The notes: generated by a model from the sequence alone, not told the origin. A stretch of DNA of 60,684 bases from Streptomyces albipurpureus (GCF_023701525.1 NZ_JAMQAW010000034.1:1-60684); one strand, 5' to 3'; shown: positions 17,022 to 27,780, counted from the stretch's first letter. A program made the numbers and translations.

Positions 17022-18206
17022 ATGCCCGACCCCCAACGCCTGGCCGCACTGCGGGACGAGATCGCCATCGTCGGCGTCGGCGAGAGCGACTACTCCCAGG
17101 ACTACGCCCTGGCCCGCCGCGGTGAGCGCTACTCGGACGCCTACGGGTACGCCGCCACCGCGTTCCGCCGAGCCCTGGACGACTGCGGACTGACCCGCGA
17201 CGACATCGACGGCCTCATCGCCGGACCGGCCACCGCGAGCGAACGGCTCGGTGAAGTGCTCGGTATGGACGTGCGTTGGGCCGACCAGGCAGACGCCGTC
17301 CAAGCCGTACTCAAAGCAGCCATCGCCATCCACGCGGGCGTGGCCGAATGCGTGGCCCTCGTCTACGGCAACGATCAACGCACCGCGGGGACGGCCTACG
17401 GAGGCCGCGACGCCATGGGCGGTGAGCGCCATCTCGCGTACACCTACTACGCCCCCTGGGGCCTGACCTCCCAGGGAGCGCTGTACGCGCTGCTCGCCAA
17501 CCGCTACCAGGCCGTCACCGGGCTCACCGAACGTGAACTGGGCCAGGTGGCCGTGGCCCAACGCGCCTTCGCACGGCTCAACCCCAACGCCGTCATGCGC
17601 GGCCCACTCCACATCGACGACTATCTCTCCGCCCCCTACATCTGTGAACCGCTGCGGCTCTACGACTACTGCCTGGTCAATGACGGGGGAGTAGCCCTGA
17701 TCGTCACCACGGCCGAGCGGGCGGCCCGGCTCGGACGCCCCGCGGTGCTGCTGAGCGGGATCGGGCGCGCGGACCACAACCGGGACGCGACGAGCCTGCG
17801 GCCACGGTTGGTCGACTTCTACCGCCCGGCGCAGCGCACGGCAGCCGAGCAGGTCTACACCATGGCGGGAGCGGGCCCATCCGATGTGGATGTGCTCCAG
17901 ATCTACGACAGCTTCAGTGTGCATGTGCCCCTCGCCCTGGAGGGCTTCGGCTTCTGCCCGCAGGGCGGTGCCGGGGAACTGCTCGCCGACGGCGCTCTGG
18001 GACCGGGCGGCCGGCTGCCGGTGAACACCGCCGGCGGCCATCTCTCCGGCAGCTATATGCAGGGCTGGGGCCACCAGGCCGAATGCGTGCGACAGCTCCG
18101 CGGAGAGGCCGGTGAACGGCAGATCCCGCACGCCAGGACCGCCCAGTACGTCTCCGACGTCGCGGGCAAGGTGACCTCGCTCATCTACCGGAGGGCGGAC
18201 GCATGA
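17022..18206 (+). CDS. Thiolase-like protein (SCP2/Ltp2 type)
   Basis: 394 residues of the thiolase fold (IAIVGVGESDYSQ at the start, NTAGGHLSGSYMQGWG and QLRGEAGERQIPHART near the end). The usual nucleophilic-Cys region reads GVAECVALVYGND and the C-terminal CxGGG motif is absent, so classical thiolysis is doubtful. This subfamily includes Ltp2, which with an OB-fold partner (ChsH2) catalyses retro-aldol cleavage of a beta-hydroxyacyl-CoA. A DUF35-type partner is encoded by the very next, overlapping gene, which favours a lyase complex. It starts at the ATG at 17022, two bases after the CoA-transferase stop. Confidence 0.88.
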   Translation: MPDPQRLAALRDEIAIVGVGESDYSQDYALARRGERYSDAYGYAATAFRRALDDCGLTRDDIDGLIAGPATASERLGEVLGMDVRWADQADAVQAVLKAAIAIHAGVAECVALVYGNDQRTAGTAYGGRDAMGGERHLAYTYYAPWGLTSQGALYALLANRYQAVTGLTERELGQVAVAQRAFARLNPNAVMRGPLHIDDYLSAPYICEPLRLYDYCLVNDGGVALIVTTAERAARLGRPAVLLSGIGRADHNRDATSLRPRLVDFYRPAQRTAAEQVYTMAGAGPSDVDVLQIYDSFSVHVPLALEGFGFCPQGGAGELLADGALGPGGRLPVNTAGGHLSGSYMQGWGHQAECVRQLRGEAGERQIPHARTAQYVSDVAGKVTSLIYRRADA

Positions 18207-18679
18207 CCCCACCACAACGCCCCGCGCCGCAGCCGGGCATCTACGACACCCCGTACTGGCGGTACACGGCCGCGGGCGAGTTGCGCTTGCAGCGCTGCGG
18301 CGGGTGCGAACGCTTCCGCTATCCGCCGGGGCCGGTCTGCCCCGACTGCCTGGCTCAGGAGAGTTCCTGGGAACGCCTGTCCGGCGCGGGCACACTGCTG
18401 GCCTGGACCGTGTTCCACCGGCAGTACTTCCCCGCGATCGAGGTTCCCTACCTGGTGGGCGCGGTTCGCACACCGGAGGGACCGATCCTCATCGGCAACC
18501 TCATCGACACCAGCGCGGCCGAGCTGAGCCATGACATGCCCCTGCGGGCCGTGTTCGAGACCCTCCCCACCGGCCGACCAGCCGACGCCGACACCCACAC
18601 CGACTCTCCCGGCGAGGGCTGGCGCCTGTGCCAGTGGACCCCGCTGGAGACCCGTCCACTCCACAAGGAGCGAGCATGA
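18203..18679 (+). CDS. Zn-ribbon/OB-fold (DUF35) partner protein
   Basis: 158 residues. Residues about 30-52 hold the Zn ribbon with two Cys pairs (QRCGGC and VCPDC), followed by an OB fold (GAGTLLAWTVFHRQYFP, VPYLVGAVRTPEGPILIGNL). Such proteins bind acyl-CoA and act as obligate partners of thiolase-like enzymes, as in ChsH2-Ltp2. The ATG overlaps the thiolase-like stop (ATGA at 18203-18206), supporting a stoichiometric complex. The last 30 residues are longer than in many homologues and rich in Asp and Thr. Confidence 0.9.
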   Translation: MTPPQRPAPQPGIYDTPYWRYTAAGELRLQRCGGCERFRYPPGPVCPDCLAQESSWERLSGAGTLLAWTVFHRQYFPAIEVPYLVGAVRTPEGPILIGNLIDTSAAELSHDMPLRAVFETLPTGRPADADTHTDSPGEGWRLCQWTPLETRPLHKERA

Positions 18680-19491
18680 ACGCAGTCAGCGCACCGGAGT
18701 CCACCACTGTCGAGGGCATATCGCGGGGACGTGACTTCGGCGTCCGCGACCGGGTCGTCGTCATCACCGGCGGCGGACAGGGCATAGGCCGTGCCTACGC
18801 ACGGGAGTTCGCCGCGGCGGGCGCCATCACGGTGATCGCCGAGATCAACGGGGACTCCGCCCGCCAGGTGGCCGAGGAGATATCCCTCGCGGGTGGCACC
18901 GCCCTCGCGGTGGAGACCGATGTCGCCGACCCCGACTCCGTAGCGGCACTCATCGAGAAGGTCGTCCACCAGTTCGGCCGTGTCGATGTGCTGATCAACA
19001 ACGCGGCGATCTTCTCCAGCCTCGCGATGCGCCCCTTCGACGAGATTCCGCTCGACGAATGGGACACGGTGCTCGCGGTCAATGTCACCGGCGCCTTCCT
19101 CTGCGCCCGCGCCGCCGCACCGCATATGCGCGCAGCGGGATGGGGTCGGATCGTCAACATCGTCTCCGGTGCCGTGCCCCTGGGCGTCAGGAACTATCTG
19201 CACTACGTGACATCGAAGGCCGCCCTCGTCGGTATGACCAACTCCCTCGCCAGGGAGTTGGGCGGTCATGGCATCACCGTCAACGCCGTACAGCCCGGTG
19301 GCACATTCACCGAGGTGCCCCGCGAGACGGTCACCGAGGAGGGCAAGGCACGGCTCATCGCCTCCCAGTGCATCCAACGCGAAGAAGTGCCGATGGACCT
19401 CGTCGGGCTGGTGCTCTTTCTGAGCACCCCCGCGGCGGGCTTCATCACCGGGCAGACGATCGCCTGCGACGGCGGCCTCACCCACACCTGA
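18676..19491 (+). CDS. Short-chain dehydrogenase/reductase
   Basis: 271 residues of the classical SDR type: cofactor loop TGGGQGIG near residue 32, NNA motif (LINNAAIFSS), a catalytic Tyr-Lys in YVTSKAAL with the preceding Ser in IVSGA, and PGGTFTEV after the fourth beta strand. It probably oxidises a hydroxyacyl-CoA or cyclic alcohol intermediate using NAD. The first 20 residues are a polar extension. It overlaps the upstream OB-fold gene by four bases, so it is in the same transcript. Confidence 0.92.
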   Translation: MNAVSAPESTTVEGISRGRDFGVRDRVVVITGGGQGIGRAYAREFAAAGAITVIAEINGDSARQVAEEISLAGGTALAVETDVADPDSVAALIEKVVHQFGRVDVLINNAAIFSSLAMRPFDEIPLDEWDTVLAVNVTGAFLCARAAAPHMRAAGWGRIVNIVSGAVPLGVRNYLHYVTSKAALVGMTNSLARELGGHGITVNAVQPGGTFTEVPRETVTEEGKARLIASQCIQREEVPMDLVGLVLFLSTPAAGFITGQTIACDGGLTHT

Positions 19492-19533
19492 CGCGGCCGG
19501 ACCACCCGAACACTCGATCCCGGAGGAACTTCC

Positions 19534-21003
<1,470 letters not shown>

Positions 21004-21016
21004 GGAGGTCACACAG

Positions 21017-22558
21017 ATGAACATCGCGCACTGGCTCGCCGCCACGGCCCTTCGCACCCCCGCCGCCCCCGCTCTGCTCACCGGCGACCGCATCGTCTCC
21101 GACTACGCATCCTTCGCCGCCTCCTCGGCGTCCGTGGGCGCCTGGCTCAGGACCGAACACGGTGTGGCCCCAGGTGACCGGGTCGCACTCCATCTCACCA
21201 ACTCGGCCCGGTACCTTCAGTGCCTGTACGGCATCTGGTGGTGCGGCGCCGTCGCCGTGCCCATCAACCGCAAACTCACCGCCGGTGAGACCGCGGCCGT
21301 CGTCGAGGACGCGGGCGCCACCGTCGTCTTCACCGACTCCGATGCCACCGACGGGAGCGCCACCGGCACCCCGGACATCGAAACCACCGCATCCGATGTC
21401 GGCCGCGCGACCGTGGTACCGGTGGCGGACGCCCCTTGGCGCGACGTCCCAGGGCCGCGCGAACCCGTCGAGCGCGGACCGGACGACCTCGCATGGCTCT
21501 TCTACACCTCGGGCACCACCGGCCGCCCCAAGGGCGTCATGCTCACCCAGGGAAACCTGCTCGCCATGGCCCTGTGCCAGGTCGCCGACGTCGACCCGGT
21601 CGGCCCCGGTGAGGCGGTGCTCTACGCGGCCCCGCTCTCCCACGGCGCCGGACTGTCCGGCCTCATCCACGTCCGAGCGGGCTCCCGCCATGTCTTCCCC
21701 GCCACCGGGAGGTTCAACGCGGACGAGGTGCTGACCCTGGCCGAGAAGCTGGGGCAGATGTCCCTCTTCGCCGCGCCCACCATGGTGCGCAGGTTGGTCA
21801 CCGCCGCCCGGGGGCGGCGGACGGACGGCAGGGGCATCAAGACCGTGATCTACGGCGGCGGGCCCATGTACCTGGCCGACCTCCATGACGCCATCTCCGT
21901 CCTGGGGCACCGCTTCGTACAGATCTACGGCCAGGGCGAGTCACCCATGACCATCACCAAGCTGTCCAGGGCCGACCACCAGAACACCGAACACCCCCGA
22001 TACGAGCAGCGCCTGGCCGGTGTGGGCACCGCGCACAGCGCCGTCCGCGTACGGGTCAGCGGCCCCGACGGCCAAGCTCTGCCACCCGGCCGCACCGGTG
22101 AGATCGAGGTCAAGGGCGCCACCGTGATGGCCGGCTACTGGCGCGACCCCGGGGCCACGGCCGCGGCTCTGCACGACGGCTGGCTGCGTACCGGCGACCT
22201 CGGAGTGCTCGACGAAGACGGCTATCTCACCCTGGCCGGCCGCTCCAAGGAACTGATCGTCTCCGGTGGTTCCAACATCCACCCCCGTGAGGTCGAAGAG
22301 GCGCTGGTCACCCACCCCGGCGTCGCCGAGGCCGCCGTGGTCGGCGTCCCCGACCCCGAATGGGGGGAGCTCGTCGTCGCGTTCGTCGTACCGGCCGGCG
22401 GTGACCACGCCGACCCGGCCGCCCTCGACGCCCACTGCCGCGGCCTGATCGCCAATTTCAAGCGTCCCCGCCGCTACCACCTGGTCCCAAAACTCCCCAG
22501 GAACGCCTACGGCAAGGTCGACAAGAGCGCCCTCCACCCGATCCTCGCCACACCATGA
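21017..22558 (+). CDS. Acyl-CoA ligase (AMP-forming, ANL superfamily)
   Basis: 513 residues. The phosphate-binding loop is YTSGTTGRPKGVM, the aromatic/adenylate motif is IYGQGESPMTIT, the hinge region is TGDLGVLDEDGYLTLAGRSKE, and the C-terminal catalytic Lys lies in PRNAYGKVDK. It activates a carboxylic acid with ATP and CoA, giving the entry acyl-CoA for the pathway. The start is the ATG at 21017 with GGGAGG nine bases upstream. Specificity is not readable, but its neighbours suggest an alicyclic or aryl-derived acid. Confidence 0.93.
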   Translation: MNIAHWLAATALRTPAAPALLTGDRIVSDYASFAASSASVGAWLRTEHGVAPGDRVALHLTNSARYLQCLYGIWWCGAVAVPINRKLTAGETAAVVEDAGATVVFTDSDATDGSATGTPDIETTASDVGRATVVPVADAPWRDVPGPREPVERGPDDLAWLFYTSGTTGRPKGVMLTQGNLLAMALCQVADVDPVGPGEAVLYAAPLSHGAGLSGLIHVRAGSRHVFPATGRFNADEVLTLAEKLGQMSLFAAPTMVRRLVTAARGRRTDGRGIKTVIYGGGPMYLADLHDAISVLGHRFVQIYGQGESPMTITKLSRADHQNTEHPRYEQRLAGVGTAHSAVRVRVSGPDGQALPPGRTGEIEVKGATVMAGYWRDPGATAAALHDGWLRTGDLGVLDEDGYLTLAGRSKELIVSGGSNIHPREVEEALVTHPGVAEAAVVGVPDPEWGELVVAFVVPAGGDHADPAALDAHCRGLIANFKRPRRYHLVPKLPRNAYGKVDKSALHPILATP

Positions 22559-22612
22559 CACCCGCCTGCCCCCGCCCACACCAACACCAACACCAACACC
22601 CCGGAGAAGGCC

Positions 22613-23425
22613 ATGACCCAGGACCAGCAAGAGGACATCGTCTACGAGGACATCAGCTACGAGGAGAAGGACCATGTCGCGACCATCACCTTCAACCGCC
22701 CGTCCAAGCTGAACGCGTTCCGAGGACACACCTACCGCGAGGTGACCGACGCCCTGCAACGTGCCGGCTGGAACCGTGACATCGGCGTCATCGTGCTCAC
22801 CGGCGCCGGGGACCGCGCCTTCGCCGTCGGCGGAGACTCCACGGAGAAGAAGTCCGACCGGGTCGGCCGGGGCCGAGGCGTCCTCGGTATCCCGGTGGAG
22901 GAGATGCAGAGCGCGATCAGGGACGTGCCCAAGCCCGTCATCGCGAAGGTACGCGGCTACGCGATCGGCAGCGGCAATGTGATCGTCACCCTCTGCGACC
23001 TCGCGATAGCCGCTGAGAACGCGGTGTTCGGACAGGCCGGACCGAAGATGGGCTCGGTCGACCCGGGCTTCGGGACCGCGCTGCTGGCCAGGACCATCGG
23101 TGAGAAGAAGGCCCGGGAGATGTGGTTCACCTGCCGCAAGTACCCGGCCGCGGAGGCCCTGCGCATGGGGCTGATCAACCAGGTGGTGCCCGACGCTGAA
23201 CTGGACGAAGAGGTCGACCGGTGGTGCCGCGAGATCAACGCGCTGAGCCCAACGGCCCTGGCCATCGCCAAGCGCTCCTTCAACGCCGACAGCGAGAGCA
23301 TCAGGGGCATCGGACTCCTCGGATTCCAAGCCCTCGCCCTGTACTTCGGTACGGACGAGGCCAAGGAGGGCGGCGACGCGCTGCGCGCCAAGCGCCGGCC
23401 GGACTTCCGCGGGGCGATGGCGTGA
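22613..23425 (+). CDS. BadI-like 2-ketocyclohexanecarboxyl-CoA hydrolase (crotonase family)
   Basis: 270 residues that follow BadI of Rhodopseudomonas closely: FNRPSKLNAFRGHTYREVTD, GAGDRAFAVGGDS, IRDVPKPVIAKVRGYAIGSG, FGQAGPKMGSVDPGFGTALL, GEKKAREMW and LSPTALAIAKRSFN. BadI hydrolyses 2-ketocyclohexanecarboxyl-CoA to pimelyl-CoA, a ring opening in alicyclic-acid catabolism; the related MenB runs the reverse chemistry. The Asp in GSVDPG, in the MenB-like active site, is present. The start is the ATG at 22613 with GGAGAAGG just upstream. Its presence is the best clue to the pathway: ring cleavage of a cyclic beta-keto acyl-CoA. Confidence 0.88.
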   Translation: MTQDQQEDIVYEDISYEEKDHVATITFNRPSKLNAFRGHTYREVTDALQRAGWNRDIGVIVLTGAGDRAFAVGGDSTEKKSDRVGRGRGVLGIPVEEMQSAIRDVPKPVIAKVRGYAIGSGNVIVTLCDLAIAAENAVFGQAGPKMGSVDPGFGTALLARTIGEKKAREMWFTCRKYPAAEALRMGLINQVVPDAELDEEVDRWCREINALSPTALAIAKRSFNADSESIRGIGLLGFQALALYFGTDEAKEGGDALRAKRRPDFRGAMA

Positions 23426-24576
23426 CCACCCGGACACCACCGCGCCCCAAAGACCCCGACGACACCGGCGCGCATCCGCCCGAGCGTCCCCAGCGAACCA
23501 CCCCCGAAGGCGACACCGCAGCGCCCCCGCGCATCGCCTTCCTCGACGACGACCACGTCCTGACCCTGGTGCGGCGGCTACTGACCGCCCGGAACACGTC
23601 CCAGTGGCAGGAAGTCGCAGACTTCTTCGCCCCCGACCTTCCCGATATGACCGCCGTACGCGCGCTGCGCTCCGGGCTCGACCCGCACGGCGACGCATCC
23701 ATCGTCTGCCGCCCCGAGGACGCCGACGTCCTGATACTGCGGCGGGGAACCGCGGACCGAGCCCTGCTCGAAGCGGCACCCCGGCTGCGCATGGTGCAGC
23801 GACTGGGCACCCGCTCCGCCGGGATCGACCTCGATGCCGCCCGCGAGCGCGGCATCGAAGTGTCCTGCCTGCCCAGGCCGAGCCTGGTGCGCACCGCGGA
23901 GCACACCCTGCTGCTGATGCTCGCCCTGGTCAAGCGGCTCCCGGCCGCGGACAGCGCCGTACGCGCCGGCAGCGGGCGGCCGGGCAGGGAGGTCACCTAC
24001 AACTGGGCCGGGCTGAGCGGGCTCGGCGGTCTGGAGGGCCGCACCCTCGGTATCGTCGGCCTCGGCGAGGTCGGCTCACTGGTCGCCGAACGAGCCCGAG
24101 CCTTTGGGATGCGACTGCTCTACACGGGCCGCGCCCGGCAACCCCGCACCCGTGAAGAAGAGCTCGGGGCCTCCTACCGCACACTCCCCGACCTCCTCGC
24201 CGAAGCGGATATCGTCACCCTGCACATACCCGGGCCAGGCATCCACGCACCACTGCTCGGGCCGGCCGAGATAGCGATGATGCGACCGGGAGCGCTGCTC
24301 ATCAACACCGGCCGCGGCCGGCTCATCGACGAACGCGCCCTGTGCCAGGCACTGGCCGATGGACGGCTCGGCGGTGCGGGACTGGATGTGCACCAGGTGG
24401 AGCCCCGCCCCGGCGGCGATCCGCTCTGTGCGCTCGACAACGTCGTGCTCACCCCGCACATCGCCGGAGGCTCCCGGTTGGGAGTGCTCGACGAGGTGGG
24501 GCAGATCCTCGACAACGTACGCGCCGTACTCGCCGGAGGCACGCCGCCGCACGGTCGGGTGGTGGGCGCGTCATGA
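23422..24576 (+). CDS. D-2-hydroxyacid dehydrogenase family protein
   Basis: 384 residues, longer than the usual 310-340 because of a Pro-rich polar N-terminal tail of about 38 residues. The Rossmann loop is LGIVGLGEVGSLVAERA, and the catalytic triad region is visible: Arg in LINTGRGRLID, Glu in HQVEPRPGG and His in LTPHIAGGS. It should reduce or oxidise a 2-keto/2-hydroxy acid with NAD(P). The GTG at 23422 overlaps the BadI-like stop (GTGA), and its own stop overlaps the next ATG, so it is embedded in the operon. Confidence 0.88.
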   Translation: MTTRTPPRPKDPDDTGAHPPERPQRTTPEGDTAAPPRIAFLDDDHVLTLVRRLLTARNTSQWQEVADFFAPDLPDMTAVRALRSGLDPHGDASIVCRPEDADVLILRRGTADRALLEAAPRLRMVQRLGTRSAGIDLDAARERGIEVSCLPRPSLVRTAEHTLLLMLALVKRLPAADSAVRAGSGRPGREVTYNWAGLSGLGGLEGRTLGIVGLGEVGSLVAERARAFGMRLLYTGRARQPRTREEELGASYRTLPDLLAEADIVTLHIPGPGIHAPLLGPAEIAMMRPGALLINTGRGRLIDERALCQALADGRLGGAGLDVHQVEPRPGGDPLCALDNVVLTPHIAGGSRLGVLDEVGQILDNVRAVLAGGTPPHGRVVGAS

Positions 24577-25898
24577 CCTCGCCGAACCATGCCCGTACCG
24601 CCACCGCTCTGGACCACGCCCGCGTCACCACCCTTGACGCCGTGGACTTCACCGCGATCGTGCGGCCCGGTGACACCGTGCTCTGGACCCAGGGAGCCGG
24701 CGAACCACTGCCACTCATCGAGCGGTTGCTGGCACAGCGCCATGCCATCGGCGGCTTCCACGTGGTCTTCGGCGGCGCCGGTTTCACCGATGTGGTCCGT
24801 CCCGGACACGCCGATGTGCTCAGCTTCACCGGCCTGGGCGCCGTCGGCTCCCAGCGGGCGCTGTGCCGTGCCGGGGCGATGGAGATCCTGCCCATCCATC
24901 TGTCCGAGCTGTCCCGGCTCATCACCTCCCGTACGCTGCGGATCGATGTCGTACTGGCACAGGTCAGCGAGAACGCACGGGGTGAACTGAGCCTCTCCGC
25001 GGCCGGTGGATGTGCGGCGGCGGCGCTCTCCTCAGCGCGTACGGTGATCGCCGAGGTCAATGAGCAGGCCCCGTGGACCTTCTCCCAGCACCCTCTCGAC
25101 GCGGGGCTCATCGACCTGGCGGTACACACCTCCCGCCCGCTGGTCGAGGTACCGAGCCGCCCCCCGTCCACCGTGGACCTGGCGATCGCGGCCCAGGTGG
25201 CCGGACTGATCTCTGACGGTTCCACCGTGCAACTCGGGATCGGCAGCGTGCCGGGGGCCGTCGCCGGACTCCTCACCAGCCACCGGGACCTGGGCCTGCA
25301 CAGCGGAGTGATCGGCGATGCGGTGGTCGACCTGATCGAGTCCGGAGCGGTCACCAACACCGTCAAAACGGTGGACCACGGGGTGAGCGTGACCGGGGGC
25401 CTGCTCGGCACCCGGCGGCTCTTCGACTTCGCTCACCACAACGACCGGTTGAGGGTGGACCCGGTCAGTCACACCCACGACCCGAACGTCCTGCGCCGGC
25501 TGCCCCGCTTCACCGCCATCAACTCCGCACTGGAGGTGGACCTCACCGGCCAGGTCTCCGCCGAGGTCGCCGGATCGGCCTATGTGGGCACGATCGGCGG
25601 ACAAGTGGACTTCGTACGAGGCGCCCTCGCCTCGCCCGGCGGCCGTTCGATCATCGCACTGCCGTCCCGCACCACGTCCGGAACGAGCAGGATCGTGCCC
25701 CGGCTCTCCTCCGGGATCGTGACCACCGGCCGGGCCGAAGCGGACGCGATCGTCACCGAGTACGGCGTTGCGGAACTTCGCGGCAGCCCCATCAACGAAC
25801 GGGTCCGCCACATGATCGAGATCGCACACCCGGACGACCGAGAGGCGCTGCGCCGACAGGCGTACGACCAGGTCGCTGGCTACTGGGAGAAGCAATGA
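24573..25898 (+). CDS. 4-hydroxybutyrate CoA-transferase / acetyl-CoA hydrolase family protein
   Basis: 441 residues of the Cat1/AbfT class I CoA-transferase family. The catalytic Glu is expected in INSALEVDLTGQVSAEVAGS, and the Gly-rich oxyanion loop in VQLGIGSVPGAVAG. The C-terminal EYGVAELRGSPINERVRHMI is typical. It transfers CoA from one acyl group to another carboxylate, sparing ATP. It is the third CoA-activating function in this island, after the fused CaiB enzyme and the ligase, which suggests CoA is recycled from product to substrate. Start ATG at 24573 overlaps the dehydrogenase stop. Confidence 0.9.
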   Translation: MTSPNHARTATALDHARVTTLDAVDFTAIVRPGDTVLWTQGAGEPLPLIERLLAQRHAIGGFHVVFGGAGFTDVVRPGHADVLSFTGLGAVGSQRALCRAGAMEILPIHLSELSRLITSRTLRIDVVLAQVSENARGELSLSAAGGCAAAALSSARTVIAEVNEQAPWTFSQHPLDAGLIDLAVHTSRPLVEVPSRPPSTVDLAIAAQVAGLISDGSTVQLGIGSVPGAVAGLLTSHRDLGLHSGVIGDAVVDLIESGAVTNTVKTVDHGVSVTGGLLGTRRLFDFAHHNDRLRVDPVSHTHDPNVLRRLPRFTAINSALEVDLTGQVSAEVAGSAYVGTIGGQVDFVRGALASPGGRSIIALPSRTTSGTSRIVPRLSSGIVTTGRAEADAIVTEYGVAELRGSPINERVRHMIEIAHPDDREALRRQAYDQVAGYWEKQ

Positions 25899-26662
25899 CA
25901 GTGAAACTGCACGTCCTCGACGGAGGAACCATCGAGATCCTGGACTGGGCCCTGTTCCAGCCGGACGCGGGCGAGCGGGTCCGCCGCACCCTCGCCGACT
26001 CCTGCTATCTGATCGTCCATCCACACGGAACCCTGGTCTGGGACACCGGACTGTCCGATGCCTTCGCCAAGGAGCCGGACGGGCACACCGTCGGGGACAT
26101 CGCGGTCTTCCATGTGAACGACTCATTGGAACGACAACTCATCGAGGCCGGACATCCGGCCGACACCATCGACTTCCTGGCGCTGTCCCACTTCCACCCC
26201 GACCATGTCGGCAACACCCCCCTGTTCTCCGGGGCGACCCTGCTCGTCCAACAGGACGAGTACGCGGCCGCCTTCTCCGCCTCACCCGGCGACCACGGAT
26301 TCGACCCCGGAACGTACGCCTGTCTGCGGGAGCACACCGTGACCGCGCTGGACGGCGACCACGATGTGTTCGGCGACGGATCGGTGGTGATCCTGCGCCT
26401 GCCAGGACACACCCCCGGAAACCAGTCACTGCTGGTGAGGCTGCCGGACACCGGGCCGGTACTCATCTCGGGCGACCTTGTGCACAGCCTGGAGAACTGG
26501 ACACAACGCACGGTCCCCCCACTCAACGCGGACCACAACGAGTCCCTCCGCAGCATGGACCGCGCCGCGGCGCTGCTCGCCGAGGAGAACGCGGTCCTGT
26601 GGGTGCAGCACGACCACACCCAGCAATCAGCGCTGCGCCGCTCCCCGCACCACTACACCTGA
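25895..26662 (+). CDS. Metallo-beta-lactamase fold hydrolase (AHL-lactonase-like)
   Basis: 255 residues. The metal-binding signature SHFHPDHVGN (HxHxDH) is present, with further ligands in LPGHTPGNQS, ISGDLVHSLEN and the C-terminal HDHT. The closest visual match is the N-acyl-homoserine lactonase-like group (DTGLSDAFAKEP, ALSHFHPDH). In a catabolic operon it could open a lactone or hydrolyse a thioester rather than act in quorum quenching. The ATG overlaps the CoA-transferase stop (ATGA at 25895-25898). Confidence 0.9.
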   Translation: MTVKLHVLDGGTIEILDWALFQPDAGERVRRTLADSCYLIVHPHGTLVWDTGLSDAFAKEPDGHTVGDIAVFHVNDSLERQLIEAGHPADTIDFLALSHFHPDHVGNTPLFSGATLLVQQDEYAAAFSASPGDHGFDPGTYACLREHTVTALDGDHDVFGDGSVVILRLPGHTPGNQSLLVRLPDTGPVLISGDLVHSLENWTQRTVPPLNADHNESLRSMDRAAALLAEENAVLWVQHDHTQQSALRRSPHHYT

Positions 26663-26675
26663 ACCGGAGATCCCC

Positions 26676-27755
26676 ATGAAGACAGACACCCTGGGCGTCG
26701 CGGTGGTCGGCGCCGGCGCCGACCACTGGAGCGGCGCGGCGCACATCCCCGCGATCACCGCGCTGAACGACGTACGACTGAAGGGCCTGGTGACCTCATC
26801 GCCCGAGTCCGCGTCGGCCGCCACCGCACGGTGGGGGGTGCCCGCCACCCATGACCTCGACCGGGTCCTGGACGACAAGGACGTGGACATCGTGGCGGTC
26901 ACCGTCCGGGTGCCCCGGCACGCGGAGATCGTCAAGGCGGCGATCGGGGCGGGCAAGCACATCTACTGTGAATGGCCTCTGGCCACCGGCTCAGGCCAGG
27001 CCCGTGAACTCGCGGAACTCTCCGCCGCCCACCCGGAACAGGTCCATGTCACCGGCCTTCAGGGGCGCTACTCACCGCATCTCGGGACGGCCGCCGCGCT
27101 GCTGTCCTCGGGGCGCGTCGGCAGGCCCCTGTCAGCGAACCTGCGGCTGCACCTACCGCACGGGCTGCTACCGAGGCCCGCCCACCGGGCGCATCTGCGC
27201 CACCGTTCAGTCGGCGCCAATGTGCTCACCATCCAAGCCGGCCACACGCTCGACATGTTGGGTGTGATCCTGGGCAGACCTCGGGTGGACAGTGCACGAT
27301 TGTGGTCCGCGGTGCCGGAGTTCCTGGTGGACACGGGGGAGCGGTTGCCACGTGACGCACCGGACAGCCTGATCACGGTGCTCGACCACGCGGGCGTCGT
27401 CACCGTCGCCCATATCTCGCAGACCGGCCCGCGCGAGACCTTCGCACTGGAGATCCTCGGTACGGAGGGGGCCCTGTCCCTCACCGGCACGAGTCAGCCG
27501 CAGTTCGGCGGGTTGACCCTCGCCATCACCCCGCTCGGCGGAACGAGCGAGGAGATCGCGCCGCACGACGGTCTGCCGTACCCCTCGCCGCTGCCCGCCT
27601 CCCACCCCGGACACAATGTGGCCTCCGCCTATGCCGCCCTCACCGCCGCGGTGCGCGACGGACACCGGGACAGCCTCATCCCGGACTTCCAGGCAGCCGT
27701 CGACCTGCATGTACTGCTCGAAGAGATCGAGCGGACCGCTGCGGGGAAGCGTTGA
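26676..27755 (+). CDS. Gfo/Idh/MocA-family oxidoreductase
   Basis: 359 residues. An N-terminal Rossmann domain (VAVVGAGADHWSGAAHIPAI) is followed by an alpha/beta domain. The family EKP motif reads CEWPLATG, so the usual Lys is Trp, as in the Gal80-like branch; GHTLDMLG matches the later conserved His region. Gal80-like members include dehydrogenases and non-catalytic NAD sensors, so activity is uncertain. ATG at 26676 with CCGGAGA upstream. It is the last gene of the enzyme run; a promoter for the importer genes overlaps its stop codon. Confidence 0.85.
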   Translation: MKTDTLGVAVVGAGADHWSGAAHIPAITALNDVRLKGLVTSSPESASAATARWGVPATHDLDRVLDDKDVDIVAVTVRVPRHAEIVKAAIGAGKHIYCEWPLATGSGQARELAELSAAHPEQVHVTGLQGRYSPHLGTAAALLSSGRVGRPLSANLRLHLPHGLLPRPAHRAHLRHRSVGANVLTIQAGHTLDMLGVILGRPRVDSARLWSAVPEFLVDTGERLPRDAPDSLITVLDHAGVVTVAHISQTGPRETFALEILGTEGALSLTGTSQPQFGGLTLAITPLGGTSEEIAPHDGLPYPSPLPASHPGHNVASAYAALTAAVRDGHRDSLIPDFQAAVDLHVLLEEIERTAAGKR

Positions 27756-27780
27756 CACTCCCTGCGTTAGTACTGATACT
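27752..27780 (+). promoter_or_regulatory. Housekeeping-type promoter for the second ABC importer
   Basis: TTGACA (27752-27757) and GATACT (27775-27780) are spaced by exactly 17 bases, a good match to vegetative sigma (HrdB-type) consensus and rare in such GC-rich DNA. The -35 box overlaps the stop of the upstream gene, and the importer ATPase starts about 90 bases downstream. Confidence 0.65.

Noticed and set aside
16455..18473. Long minus-strand frame across the thiolase-like gene
   Set aside because: Antisense to the CoA-transferase, thiolase-like and OB-fold genes, all of which have clear family features.
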